Shown here piece after piece: positions 50,824 to 60,800 of a DNA stretch of 64,000 bases (position 1 is its first letter; each line of letters starts with the position of its first letter). The DNA lies in contig NZ_JAHSTV010000002.1 of NCBI RefSeq assembly GCF_019145235.1, positions 1-64,000 on the forward strand. Reading direction: 5' to 3'. The notes below the pieces were generated by a model. The model did not search any database and was not told the origin of the DNA. It was given only the letters and a program-made list of their open reading frames with translations. The translations under genes were made by a program, and so were the position numbers. Source of the DNA: Pseudomonas farris (GTDB lineage: Bacteria; Pseudomonadota; Gammaproteobacteria; Pseudomonadales; Pseudomonadaceae).

Positions 50824-51489
50824 ATGCAACCTATTGAACATCCGCGATACGACCTGGCGCTGTTGATTGCATTTCTTCTCATCGTCGCAGCGCTGGGGAT
50901 TTCACCCCATAGTCGAGTGGATTGGGTCCTGGAAAATCTGCTGGCCCTGCTGCTGGTGATGGTCCTGGTGGGCGTCTCCCGACGGTTCCGTCTGTCTGCC
51001 GTTTCCATCACTCTGGTATTCGTATTTCTCTGTATCCATGAACTGGGCTCGCACTACACCTATGCGCTGGTGCCCTACGACCGCTGGTGCTCAGCCTTGA
51101 CCGGGGTCAGTCTGAACAAAACCCTTGGGTTGGAACGCAATCATTACGATCGACTGGTCCATCTGACGTATGGACTCTTGATGGTGTATCCGATTCGGGA
51201 AGTGCTTGTGCGAATCACGCCGCTACGGGGGGGCTGGGTCGGGTTTATCGCGCTGAATATCATTCTGTCGACCTCAGCTGTCTATGAAATCGTGGAATGG
51301 ATAGGTGGGCAGTTCCTGGGAAAAGACACGGCGAAGGCATTTGTCGCTGCACAAAATGACCCATGGGACTCTCAGGCCGACATGGCACTGGCAGTGGCAG
51401 GTGCGTTCTTCACGTTATTGGTTGTCTGGTTCCGGCGACGGTTGTTTCATCAAAACACTCAATTAAATGCCCTCGAAAAAAATTCATAA
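50824..51489 (+). CDS. DUF2238 (YjdF-like) inner membrane protein
   Basis: 221 aa with six to seven hydrophobic segments: YDLALLIAFLLIVAALGISP, NLLALLLVMVLVGVSRRF, HELGSHYTYALVPYDRWC and the conserved ERNHYDRLVHLTYGLLMVYP are typical of the YjdF/DUF2238 family. The QNDPWDSQADMALAVAGAFF near the end is another family block (the WD-x-Q/x-D region). Function unknown. It is monocistronic and followed by a terminator-like hairpin. Confidence 0.85.
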   Translation: MQPIEHPRYDLALLIAFLLIVAALGISPHSRVDWVLENLLALLLVMVLVGVSRRFRLSAVSITLVFVFLCIHELGSHYTYALVPYDRWCSALTGVSLNKTLGLERNHYDRLVHLTYGLLMVYPIREVLVRITPLRGGWVGFIALNIILSTSAVYEIVEWIGGQFLGKDTAKAFVAAQNDPWDSQADMALAVAGAFFTLLVVWFRRRLFHQNTQLNALEKNS

Positions 51490-51958
51490 AATTTATAGAG
51501 TGTTCTAATTGAATGATGTCGATAAGCCGCTAATGTAAAGTTGATGTAACACTTGGGGTGTCCGCGCAGTAGTTGTTTTCCGACGAGTTACGTTGAACTT
51601 ATTTGATTCTGGATAGTATCAATATTATTGCAATGCGCCTGCAATTTGGCAGGTGTTTTTATCTGATAACAAGACGCATTAAGGCACGGTTGAATTTCGC
51701 TGTATATTCATACAAATGGCCTTTTTGTTTGGCTTTTTATAGTCGTAATGTATTGAAATTAAATGATATTATTTTGGTTATTTGCTTGGTGTTTTATGCC
51801 ATTGATAATGGCGAGTTATCCTGTTTGGTGGCAATATTTTGGCAGTGGTAGTGTCAAAAAATAACTTTATAATTAGTCGGGCATTTTTCTGGCGGGGTGC
51901 TAGTGTTGGTAGTCTTGTGTTGGATCACACTTGGCTCGCTTCTTAGGGGGAGTGCATT
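51490..51958. other. AT-rich leader upstream of the exopolysaccharide operon
   Basis: 469 bases of strikingly AT-rich sequence (runs such as AATGATATTATTTTGGTTAT) without a credible gene. It holds a rho-independent terminator-like hairpin at 51636. Such a stretch in a GC-rich genome is a typical target of MvaT/MvaU silencers and holds the promoter of the next operon. Confidence 0.6.
51636..51660 (+). terminator. terminator-like hairpin
   Basis: CGCCTGC, loop AATTT, GGCAGGTG (one G-T pair), then TTTTT. It may end the DUF2238 transcript (147 bases upstream) or attenuate the next operon's leader. Confidence 0.7.
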
Positions 51959-53347
51959 ATGTCGACTCCAAATCCTCGTATTGCGGTTCTTGGTAATAGA
52001 GTTGCCAGTTCTAACATTCCTGAACTCGAACACTTTTCGGATCTAAGCAGCTTATTGGCTGCGCCTGTATTTGATGTTCTGTTGCTTGATATGCCCGCGG
52101 CTTATGCCGGGCGAGTTCTGCGCAAATTGCGCTCAACTACGGCCTATCGCTATCAGCTCGTTTACTGCTGTCGGGATCAGGATGGCTGGTGTGAAGCGCT
52201 GGGCGATGGCCCATGCCCGGCCGAAACAAGCGAAATAAAAACACTGTGGGATATTTGGCGAGGGCGCTTCAACCTGTTCCGGCAGGGGTCTGCGCCCGAA
52301 CGGTTTGAAGGTCGGGTGCTGTCGTGGCTGTGGTTACGCGCCGACGCCCATGTGTTTGCTCTGCGCGACCCCGAAGTCCCCCAACATTATCGCTATCCGC
52401 TGCTCGAAGCACTGGCAGATGCCGAGCAGGTCAACCCGTTTGTCTGGCTCAGTCTGATGGTGCAGCACGACTGGCTGGAAGAGGGCGTGCTGGTCGATCG
52501 GGTACGTCTGTGTTCGGACTGTGGTTCGGGGCGCCTCAATTACATTGATGTGTGCGCCGAATGCCAGGCGATGGACATTTCACGGCAACCTTCATTGCAC
52601 TGTTTCACCTGTGGTCACGTGGGTCATCAGGAGTCGTTTCTCAAGGATGGCCTGTTGCTCTGCCCCAACTGCCTGAACCGTTTGCGGCACATTGGCAGTG
52701 ACTACGATCGCCCTTTGGAAAACTACCGTTGCCGCTCATGCCAGGCGTTTTTTGTCGACGCCGATGTGCAGGCGCGCTGCCTGGATTGCGGCTTGTCACA
52801 CGCGCCCGACAAGTTGCGCATACGTGAAGTTCGAGACTTTCATCTGACGGAAGCGGGGCGCTTCCGTTGTCGCCAGGATTTCAACGATCGATCGATCAAC
52901 CATTTCGGTCGCCTCAATTTGTTGGGCGGCAAGGATTTCTACGAGCTTTTGACCTGGCAGCTCCAAGTGGTGCGTCGTTACCAGCAGCCGGCGTTCTCGT
53001 TGATCGGCCTGCGCTTCGTCAATCTGGCCGGTACGCTGGCGCGTCTTGGCGAGCACCGCGGGCATGCCTTTATCGATAGCCTGACGGATCGGCTGAAAGA
53101 ATCCGTCAGGGAAACCGATCGCTGCTCGCGAAGCACCGAAGAGTTCTTCTGGATCATGCTGCCGCACACGGATGGCAAAGGGCTGGAGTTCGTCACCCAG
53201 CGCTTGAGCCGGGTCGCCGAATTGTTTTCCGCGCCGGAGGTCAGTGACATTTCCCTGCGCGTCGTCAGTTTCACGGCCCCCGGAGATTTGCTCGAGAAAG
53301 AAGACGGTGAGCTGTTGCTGGCCCGTCTTGCCAGTGAGTTGATTTAA
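51959..53347 (+). CDS. TackOD1-like zinc-ribbon protein with degenerate GGDEF domain
   Basis: 462 aa in three parts. Residues 1-70 look like a receiver-like alpha/beta domain (FDVLLLDMPAAYAGRVLRKL). Residues 180-280 carry four or more Cys-x2-Cys pairs (CSDCGSG, CAECQAM, CFTCGHVGH, CPNCLNRL, CRSCQAFF, CLDCGL), matching the TackOD1 metal-binding output domain. Residues 305-460 follow a GGDEF fold, but the active-site motif reads STEEF (in DRCSRSTEEFFWIMLP) instead of GGDEF, so cyclase activity is doubtful. It is the first gene of the exopolysaccharide operon and its probable regulator. Gene 2 starts 3 bases after the stop. Confidence 0.78.
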   Translation: MSTPNPRIAVLGNRVASSNIPELEHFSDLSSLLAAPVFDVLLLDMPAAYAGRVLRKLRSTTAYRYQLVYCCRDQDGWCEALGDGPCPAETSEIKTLWDIWRGRFNLFRQGSAPERFEGRVLSWLWLRADAHVFALRDPEVPQHYRYPLLEALADAEQVNPFVWLSLMVQHDWLEEGVLVDRVRLCSDCGSGRLNYIDVCAECQAMDISRQPSLHCFTCGHVGHQESFLKDGLLLCPNCLNRLRHIGSDYDRPLENYRCRSCQAFFVDADVQARCLDCGLSHAPDKLRIREVRDFHLTEAGRFRCRQDFNDRSINHFGRLNLLGGKDFYELLTWQLQVVRRYQQPAFSLIGLRFVNLAGTLARLGEHRGHAFIDSLTDRLKESVRETDRCSRSTEEFFWIMLPHTDGKGLEFVTQRLSRVAELFSAPEVSDISLRVVSFTAPGDLLEKEDGELLLARLASELI

Positions 53348-53350
53348 GCC

Positions 53351-54679
53351 ATGAGCCCGTTGATGGAGCAACTCTACAGCATGCTTAGCGCAATCATGGG
53401 GACGGACGGTTTGAGCCGGTTGTTCTACATGCTCTTTCCGTTGTTTCTGGTGTTTGAGTTGCCGCTGACGATCATGGTGCTGCTCGGCGTATTGCGCTGG
53501 TTTACCCGTCGGCGCAGCAGCGTGCCGAAGACCAGCCTCTATCGGCCCAAGGTCTCTTGCATCATCACCTGCTACAGCGAAGGGATGGATGTCCAGACCA
53601 CGCTGTTAAGCCTGTGCGAGCAGACCTACCCCGGCCACATCGAGATGATTCCGGTGGTGGACGGCGCCACGATCAATCAACCGACGCTCAGCGCCGTTCG
53701 CAGTTTTTACGTGGACCCGCTGTTGTACCCCCGGCGCCATTTGCGCCCGATCGCCAAATGGCAGAGGGGCGGACGGGTGTCGTCATTGAACGCCGGTTTG
53801 TCCCATGCCAGCGGCGACATCGTCATGGCGCTCGACGGTGATACGTCCTTCGACAACAACATGGTCAGTGCCATCGTGCGCAATTTCGAAGACCCCTCGG
53901 TGCCTGCAGTCGCTGGCAGCCTGCGGGTGCGCAATGTCTGGGGTTCCTGGGTCACGGCGATGCAGGCGCTTGAATACGTGTTGTCGATTCACATGTCGAA
54001 AATCGGCCTGGCCGAATGGAACCTGGTGAATAACGTCTCGGGTGCCTTCGGCGCTTTTCGCCGCAGTTTCCTGGTGAAAATCGGTGGCTGGAACACCCAT
54101 ACCGCGGAAGATCTGGACCTGACGCTGCGCATCAAAAGTTACTTCAAGCGACATGACTTGAGGATTCCCTTCGAGCCGGAAGCCATCGGGCATACCGATG
54201 CACCCGCGACGCTCAGGCAGTTTCTGATGCAGCGTTTGCGCTGGGACGGCGACCTGTTTTTTCTGTACGTCAGAAAGCACAACCACAACATCAACCCGGA
54301 TTTACTGGGCTGGCCAACCTTCCTGATGATCCTGCTCAGTGGCTTCTTTTTCCAGTTGGTGCTGCCGTTCATCATCTTCATCTACACCTTGCTGGCGCTG
54401 TTCATTCTGCCGGGCAAGACGCTGTTGTTTCTGTTTGCGCTGATCTACCTGCTGTACCTGTTAATCACCATGCTGCTGTTTGGCGCCATGTTGTCGATGG
54501 TGTCCGATCGACCTCGACAGGACGTGACCCTGGGGTTGTTGGTGCCTGTCTTCCCTCTGTTCATGCTACTCATTCGGTGCTGGAGCGCAGTGGCCATGCT
54601 CAACGAGATGTTTCGTCGAGGCCATGAAGAAACCTCTATGGCGCCGTGGTGGGTTCTTAAACGAGCCACGAGGTTTTGA
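53351..54679 (+). CDS. processive GT2 glycosyltransferase (polysaccharide synthase)
   Basis: 442 aa. One N-terminal hydrophobic segment pair (FYMLFPLFLVFELPLTIMVL), then a GT2 catalytic domain with the D,D,D,QxxRW set: VVDGATINQ, ALDGDTSFDNNM, HTAEDLDLTLRI, and QRLRWDGD near residue 295. Four membrane segments at the C-terminus (SGFFFQLVLPFIIFIYTLLA and LIYLLYLLITMLLFGAML) form the transport path. QxxRW is typical of processive enzymes such as cellulose, hyaluronan and PNAG synthases, which polymerise and export the chain at once. It has no PilZ domain, so allosteric c-di-GMP control would have to come from a partner. Confidence 0.9.
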   Translation: MSPLMEQLYSMLSAIMGTDGLSRLFYMLFPLFLVFELPLTIMVLLGVLRWFTRRRSSVPKTSLYRPKVSCIITCYSEGMDVQTTLLSLCEQTYPGHIEMIPVVDGATINQPTLSAVRSFYVDPLLYPRRHLRPIAKWQRGGRVSSLNAGLSHASGDIVMALDGDTSFDNNMVSAIVRNFEDPSVPAVAGSLRVRNVWGSWVTAMQALEYVLSIHMSKIGLAEWNLVNNVSGAFGAFRRSFLVKIGGWNTHTAEDLDLTLRIKSYFKRHDLRIPFEPEAIGHTDAPATLRQFLMQRLRWDGDLFFLYVRKHNHNINPDLLGWPTFLMILLSGFFFQLVLPFIIFIYTLLALFILPGKTLLFLFALIYLLYLLITMLLFGAMLSMVSDRPRQDVTLGLLVPVFPLFMLLIRCWSAVAMLNEMFRRGHEETSMAPWWVLKRATRF

Positions 54680-54680
54680 T

Positions 54681-55643
54681 ATGCGATCCGTACTTCTAGC
54701 CTTGACACTGTCGCTGCCCCCCGCGGCGCTCGTTGCACAACCGCTGCCCCTTCAGGATTTGATCGACAAGCAGCAATCGGACCCCATGTTTCGCACCGGC
54801 GAGGCCGACCTGCGGCAACCGCGTTTCTTGCTGGCGTCCACATCAGCGGCAGCGCCGAAAGCAGGGGCAGAGGCGGGGACGAGTTCGGGCAAATGGTCCC
54901 AGGCCAGTTATGTCTGGGACAGCGAAGCGTTGCTCGATCCCGATCGGCGCGAGGCGGAGCTTCAGGCGCTGCGCAAGGCCGGGATGGACAAGATCTACCT
55001 CGGCCTCAAGGCTGCACAGGTCAATGACTTGGTCACGACTCGCCGACGGCTGGAGCAATTGCTTCAGGACGCGGCCCGAGAAGATCTGCAAGTGAGTCTG
55101 TTGCTCGGCGATTCGAGCTGGATCGAGCCGACGGACCGTCACCAGCTCAGCGATTTATTGAAGAAGTTGAAGGGGCTTGCATTCAGCAGCCTGCATCTGG
55201 ACCTCGAGGTCGAACAACTGGGCATGCCCGTCCCCGATCAGCGCCTGAAAAACTGGCTCGATACCTTGCGCATGGCGTCCAGCGAGAGCCCATGGCCGGT
55301 GGAAATATCCAGCCATCATCGCTGGTTCGCTGAACCGAAACCCGGGCAAACCTGTGTGCCGTGTGCGCTTCCCGACGCTGGTGTGCGTCAGGTCAGCCTG
55401 ATGATCTACACCCGCAACCCGAAAAACAGCGCACGCATGACGGAGCAGATCGCCCAGCGCTGGCCGGCTCTGCAATTTCGTTTGGCACAAAGCACAGAAC
55501 CCGAATTGCCAGCCACGGAAAGCTGGGCGGGTGCATCGACTGACCAGTTGAAACACCAGGCCAGCGCCTGGCGCGAACAATTGCAACCGCGGGGGGTTGC
55601 CGGTATCGACTGGCAGGCCTGGCGAGACTTCCCCAAACGGTGA
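54681..55643 (+). CDS. secreted TIM-barrel-like hydrolase candidate of the exopolysaccharide operon
   Basis: 320 aa. Signal peptide MRSVLLALTLSLPPAALVAQ. The body starts YVWDSEALLDPDRREAELQA, then LRKAGMDKIYLGLKAAQVND (beta-alpha repeat), SLLLGDSSWIEP, SSLHLDLEVEQLGMPV with Asp/Glu candidates, and WPVEISSHHRWFAEPKPG. The strand-helix alternation and D/E positions suggest a (beta/alpha)8 hydrolase-like fold, perhaps a glycosidase that trims the polymer. I cannot assign a family. Two bases after the synthase stop, so translation is coupled. ATG 54681 gives a perfect signal peptide. Confidence 0.6.
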   Translation: MRSVLLALTLSLPPAALVAQPLPLQDLIDKQQSDPMFRTGEADLRQPRFLLASTSAAAPKAGAEAGTSSGKWSQASYVWDSEALLDPDRREAELQALRKAGMDKIYLGLKAAQVNDLVTTRRRLEQLLQDAAREDLQVSLLLGDSSWIEPTDRHQLSDLLKKLKGLAFSSLHLDLEVEQLGMPVPDQRLKNWLDTLRMASSESPWPVEISSHHRWFAEPKPGQTCVPCALPDAGVRQVSLMIYTRNPKNSARMTEQIAQRWPALQFRLAQSTEPELPATESWAGASTDQLKHQASAWREQLQPRGVAGIDWQAWRDFPKR

Positions 55644-55649
55644 GCCGTC

Positions 55650-56765
55650 ATGAAAATTCGTTTCGATAGTCGCAAAGAATTGAACCCCACCCAGGAACAG
55701 GGCTTGAGCGTGCTGTACGCACCGAGCAAGCGCATGGCCTTTCGCGCGCGCTGGTATTTGATTCTGTTGCTGGTCGCCAGCCCCTTGATCTGGCTCGGTG
55801 GCAAGCTGGCATACAGCATGCTGATGATCGACGCACCGGCGCAATTGCGTCTGCCGATTTACGAGGTGCGCGCGCGCGATGCCGGCCGGGTCGATCAGCT
55901 GTTTGCAAAGGCGGGTGAGCAAGTCCAGGCCGATCAAATGCTGGTCACTCTGGACAACCCGGAATGGCGGGCCCGGCTGGCGCAACTGGCTGCCATGCCA
56001 ACCAAGGCAACGGGCACAGGCACAGGCACTGCCCAATTGGGCGGCCGCGAGCGTCAATTGCTCAAGACCCGAATCGGCAGGGCGGAACAAAAGATCAAGG
56101 AATTGGAGTACCTGGCTGACCGAGGCGCGGCGGCTCGCGGCGAGGTGCTGGCAGCGCAGTCGGAGCTCGACGGGTTTCGAGCGGACTTGTTGGCGTTTGA
56201 ACGCCGCGAGCAACTGGCGCGTCAGCCCACCCAAAGCGTTGAGCGCGAGATCATTCAGCAGAACGCCGAGCAGCAGTGGTTGAAGACGCGTCTCGCCGCA
56301 TTGTCGATCAAGGCCGGACAGAGCGGCCGGATCGCGGAAGTGCTGGTGACTCCGGGCGAGAACGTCGGCGCCGGCACGCTGTTGATGCGCCTGGAGCGGC
56401 TGGAGGACCCGCTGCTATGGATTTATCTGGAACCGCTCAATATCAGTTACGCCGCGATCGGTCAGCCGTTGCGCGTGCGCATGCCGGATGGCCAGTGGCT
56501 GGCGGCGCATGTGGTTCAGGCGGTAGACAGCGCCGGGCGCACGCCGACGGTGCTGCGCGGCCCGTTTGCCGCCAGTGAAATGGGTTTGCAGGTCGCAGCC
56601 CGGTTCGATGACCCGCTGCCGTCGCGTTGGCGAATCGATCAACTGCCCTTGAATGTTCGCTTCCCCACGGACTGGCAAGAGATGTTCAGCGCCGGTCGGG
56701 AACTCATGGAAAGAGTCGAGGAGTTCGTCGCGATGGATCGACCTACAACCACTACTCCAGAGTGA
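55650..56765 (+). CDS. HlyD-like (Alg44/membrane-fusion type) periplasmic adaptor
   Basis: 371 aa. One N-terminal membrane anchor (WYLILLLVASPLIWLGGKLA), then a biotinyl-lipoyl-like half (PIYEVRARDAGRVDQLFAKA), a coiled coil (KTRIGRAEQKIKELEYLAD; ERREQLARQPTQSVEREII) and the second lipoyl half (IKAGQSGRIAEVLVTPGENV, GAGTLLMRLERL). A beta-barrel follows. This matches the membrane-fusion part of polysaccharide secretion systems (Alg44 has a PilZ plus MFP part; here the PilZ part is missing). It probably links the synthase to an outer-membrane exit that is not encoded here. Confidence 0.85.
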   Translation: MKIRFDSRKELNPTQEQGLSVLYAPSKRMAFRARWYLILLLVASPLIWLGGKLAYSMLMIDAPAQLRLPIYEVRARDAGRVDQLFAKAGEQVQADQMLVTLDNPEWRARLAQLAAMPTKATGTGTGTAQLGGRERQLLKTRIGRAEQKIKELEYLADRGAAARGEVLAAQSELDGFRADLLAFERREQLARQPTQSVEREIIQQNAEQQWLKTRLAALSIKAGQSGRIAEVLVTPGENVGAGTLLMRLERLEDPLLWIYLEPLNISYAAIGQPLRVRMPDGQWLAAHVVQAVDSAGRTPTVLRGPFAASEMGLQVAARFDDPLPSRWRIDQLPLNVRFPTDWQEMFSAGRELMERVEEFVAMDRPTTTTPE

Positions 56766-56772
56766 ATTTGCC

Positions 56773-57720
56773 ATGTCTGCTGATCGAATTCTTGTGACGG
56801 GTGGCGCGGGCTTCATTGGTTCGCACCTGGTCGAAGCCTTGCTTGAAAACGGCTATGGCGTTCGGGTGCTGGATGATCTTTCAACCGGCAAACTGGCGAA
56901 TCTGCCAGTGGACCGTGCGCATTTGAGCCTGATAGTCGGGGATGTCGCGGATGCGCCGACAGTGGAGCGCGCCCTGAAAGATTGCAGCGCGGTGGTGCAT
57001 CTGGCCGCGGTCGCCTCGGTTCAGGCGTCGGTCGAAGACCCGGTCGCCACTCACCAAAGCAACTTCATCGGGACGCTGAATATCTGCGAAGCCATGCGCC
57101 AGGCCGGCCTGAGAAGGGTGGTGTTCGCCTCCAGCGCCGCCATCTATGGCAATAACGGCGAGGGCACGGCCATCACCGAAGACACGCCCAAGGCTCCGTT
57201 GACGCCCTATGCCGCGGACAAACTGGCCAGTGAGCATTTCTTTGATTTTTACCGCCGCCAACATGGTCTGGAACCAGTGATCCTGCGCTTCTTCAACATT
57301 TACGGACCGCGCCAGGACCCGTCATCGCCTTACTCCGGGGTCATCAGTATCTTCAGTGAAAGAGCCCAGAAACACCTGCCCGTCACGGTGTACGGGGACG
57401 GTGAACAGACCCGGGATTTCGTTTATGTGGAGGACCTTGTAAAGGTACTGGTACAGGCGGTGAAAGAGTCGGAGCCGAGCGGCGAACCGGTCAATGTCGG
57501 TTTCAACCGCTCCACCAGCATCAACGAGCTCGCGGCCACGTTGAGCACGCTGCTGGGTCGGCCTCTGGCGTTGAACTACGCTGCACCGCGCTCCGGTGAC
57601 ATCCGCCATTCCCGGGCCGATAACCAGCGTTTGCTTGAACGTTTTCGGTTCACCGAGCCGACTTGTTTTGCCGATGGTTTGGGCCAGTTGCTCCGAAGTC
57701 TGGAGGGCGGTGACCGGTGA
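56773..57720 (+). CDS. NAD-dependent sugar-nucleotide epimerase (GalE/WbpP-type)
   Basis: 315 aa extended SDR: ILVTGGAGFIGSHLVEALLE at the start, VVHLAAVASVQASVEDPVAT, the catalytic SSAAIYGNN and YAADKLASEHFF (S...YxxxK near 145), then FFNIYGPRQDPSSPYSGVIS (substrate loop) and YGDGEQTRDFVYVEDLVKVL. It is a UDP-hexose or UDP-HexNAc C4-epimerase-type enzyme and would supply an activated sugar (for example UDP-Gal, UDP-GalNAc) for the polymer. ATG 56773 lies 7 bases after the adaptor stop. Confidence 0.9.
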   Translation: MSADRILVTGGAGFIGSHLVEALLENGYGVRVLDDLSTGKLANLPVDRAHLSLIVGDVADAPTVERALKDCSAVVHLAAVASVQASVEDPVATHQSNFIGTLNICEAMRQAGLRRVVFASSAAIYGNNGEGTAITEDTPKAPLTPYAADKLASEHFFDFYRRQHGLEPVILRFFNIYGPRQDPSSPYSGVISIFSERAQKHLPVTVYGDGEQTRDFVYVEDLVKVLVQAVKESEPSGEPVNVGFNRSTSINELAATLSTLLGRPLALNYAAPRSGDIRHSRADNQRLLERFRFTEPTCFADGLGQLLRSLEGGDR

Positions 57721-57850
57721 GCTCCGGGGCGTATAACCGGATGGAACTGTTGTCGCAGGCGCACCGTCAATCGAGGATAAGGCCGCCGGACCTCAGACGC
57801 CGAGATGCAGGAGGCCATTATCCTTCGACCCCATGACGGAGGGCCTCTCC

Positions 57851-60800
57851 ATGAGGATCGCTCAGATTGCGCCGCTCACCGAACGTTGTCCGCCCCGTTT
57901 GTACGGTGGCACTGAGCGGATTGTGTCTTACCTGACCGAAGAGTTGGTACGACAGGGACACGATGTCACGCTCTTCGCCAGCGGCGATTCGCAAACCTCG
58001 GCACGCCTGGAACCAGGTGCGCCCCAGGCCCTGCGGTTCGATCCACGCATCAAGGACGGGGCGCCTCATCACATTCTGATGCTCGATCAAGTCCTGCGAC
58101 AGGCGGATCAATTCGACGTGATGCATTTTCATGTCGATATTTTCCATTTTCCTTTGATTCGACACTTGGCCGGGCGCAGCGTGACCACGCTTCACGGGCG
58201 TCTGGACATTGCGGACTACCAATCCTTTTACCCTCACTTTCCCGAAGTGCCGCTGGTCTCGGTGTCCAAGGCGCAACGCACCCCGGTGAAGGGTGACGTC
58301 AATTGGGTGGGCAATGTCTATCACGGCATTCCGAGTGATCTGCTGGCCTTCAACCCTGAACCGAGCGGCGACTATCTGGTGTTTCTGGGGCGTATCTCTC
58401 CCGAAAAACGCCCGGACCGCGCCATCGAAATTGCCTTGAAGGCGGGGCTATCATTGAAGATCGCGGCTAAGGTCGACAGGGCTGATCAGGTGTATTGGGA
58501 AGAAGTCATCGCACCGATGATCGCCGCCCATCCGAATGTCGAATTTCTCGGCGAGATCGATGAATCGCAAAAGGCAGACTTGCTGGGCAATGCTCGCGCC
58601 TTGATCTTTCCCATCGACTGGCCCGAGCCGTTCGGTCTGGTCATGATCGAAGCCATGGCTTGCGGCACGCCGGTGATTGCGTTTGGTCAGGGCTCGGTGC
58701 CGGAAGTGATCGACGAGGGCGTGTCCGGTTACATCGTCGATGGCGTCGCAGGGGCGGTAGCGGCGGTGCAGCGGTTGGCAGAGCTGGATCGGCGCAGGGT
58801 GCGGGCCAGGTTCGACGAACGGTTCACGGTCGAGCGCATGACCAATCACTATCTGGAGTTATATCGCCATCTGACGGCGGGCAACACCTATGGCCATCCC
58901 TCCACGCCCTTCGATATTCCAGCCACCGCGTCGCTGCAAGAGCTGCGCTTGCGCAACCTGAAAAACAACGACACCTTCGCGGTGTTCGATCCCAATGGCG
59001 ACGTGCTGTTTGCGGACGACAGCCCGCAAGGGATTTTCCATACCGACACCCGACACCTTTCCGGGCTCTACCTGACGCTTAACGGCGCGCGGCCGCTGTT
59101 GCTCAGTTCGACGCTGCGTGACGATAACGCGATGCTCACGTGCGACCTGACCAACCCGGATCTGTTCGACGCTCATGGTGAAAAAATCCTGCACCACGAT
59201 TTGATCCATCTGCGCCGCTCACGATTCTTGTGGAATGGCTCCTGTTATGAACGGCTGACCCTGCGCAATTTCGACGATTCGCCCCAGCATCTGCAATTGA
59301 GAATTCAGTTCGCGGCCGACTTCAAAGACCTGTTCGAAGTTCGCGGCGCCCGGCGTCCGCAACGCGGCGAAGGGCACCGGGCAGAGATCACCGATGAAGA
59401 GGTGGTGCTTTCCTACACCGGTCTGGACCACAAACGGCGCATGACCCGCCTGCGTTTTGCCCCGGTGCCGGCCAGCCTGACCTGCGATTCGGCGTTGTTC
59501 GAGGTTCAGCTGGCGCCTGGGGAAAGCCAGTCGTTGTTCATGGACATCAACTGCGGTGTGCAGAACCCACCGTTTACGGTGCGCCACGGGTTCTTCATTT
59601 CATTGCGCGATTCCCGACGCGAGTTACGCACGTTCTCTTCGCGGGCGGCCTCTGTGGTGAGCTCCCACGATGTGTTCAACGAGGCGGTCAGCCGCAGCGT
59701 TTCCGACCTCTACATGCTCATGACCAAAACCCGCGAGGGGCTATATCCCTACGCTGGCATTCCATGGTTCAGCACCGTTTTCGGACGAGATGCGCTGATC
59801 ACTGCATGGGAGATGCTGTGGTTCGATCCCGGTATCGCCAAAGGCGTGCTCGGGCATCTGGCCGCCAACCAGGCAACCATCGTTGACGCCCACGCCGATT
59901 CCGAGCCCGGTAAAATCCTGCACGAAATAAGACTGGGAGAAATGGCCGAATTGGGCGAGGTGCCGTTCCGACGCTACTACGGCAGCATCGATTCCACACC
60001 GCTGTTCGTCATGTTGGCCGCCGCGTACCTGGAGCGCACCAATGATTTGGGCACAGTGCGTCAGCTCTGGCCGAATATTGAGGCGGCGCTGACCTGGATC
60101 GAGGAGTACGGCGACCGCGATGGCGATGGTTTTGTCGAGTATGGCCGGCAGTCCGCCGAGGGGCTGATTAACCAGGGCTGGAAAGACAGCCACGATTCGG
60201 TTTTCCATGCCGATGGGCAATTGGCCGTGGGCCCGATTGCGATTGTCGAAGTTCAGGCCTATGTGTATGGCGCCTGGACGGGGGCCGCCAAAATCGCTCG
60301 TCGGCTGGGTGATCCGGAGCGGGCTCAGCGCCTGAAATACAAGGCTCAACGCTTGCGTGAAGAATTCGATTCCCGTTTCTTCGACGAAGAACTGGGCACT
60401 TATGTATTGGCCTTGGACGGCAACAAGAAACCCTGTCGAATCCGTACCTCCAATGCCGGTCATGCCCTGTTCGCCGGCATCGCTTACCCGGAGCGCGCGG
60501 CATCGGTCGTCAGCGCGCTGATGGACCGCTCATCCTTTTCCGGCTGGGGCGTGCGCACCGTGGCGTCTTCCCAGGCTCGCTATAACCCGATGAGTTATCA
60601 CAACGGCTCCGTCTGGCCCCACGACAATGCGCTGATCGCCGCTGGTTTCGCCCGCTACGGTTACCGTCGGGACGCGGCGCGGATTTTCGAAGGCCTGTTC
60701 GCCGCGTCGACCTACATCGATCTGCGGCGCTTGCCCGAACTGTTTTGCGGCTTTGCCCGGCAACGCACCCAAGGGCCGACGTTCTATCCAGTCGCCTGCA

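Noticed and set aside
51603-51851. 82-codon frame in the AT-rich leader
   Set aside because: It begins without a ribosome site, crosses the terminator-like hairpin and has no family; AT-rich non-coding DNA gives such frames by chance.
55155-56234. 359-codon minus-strand frame over the barrel-like and HlyD genes
   Set aside because: Spans two coupled genes antisense without a ribosome site or known pattern.
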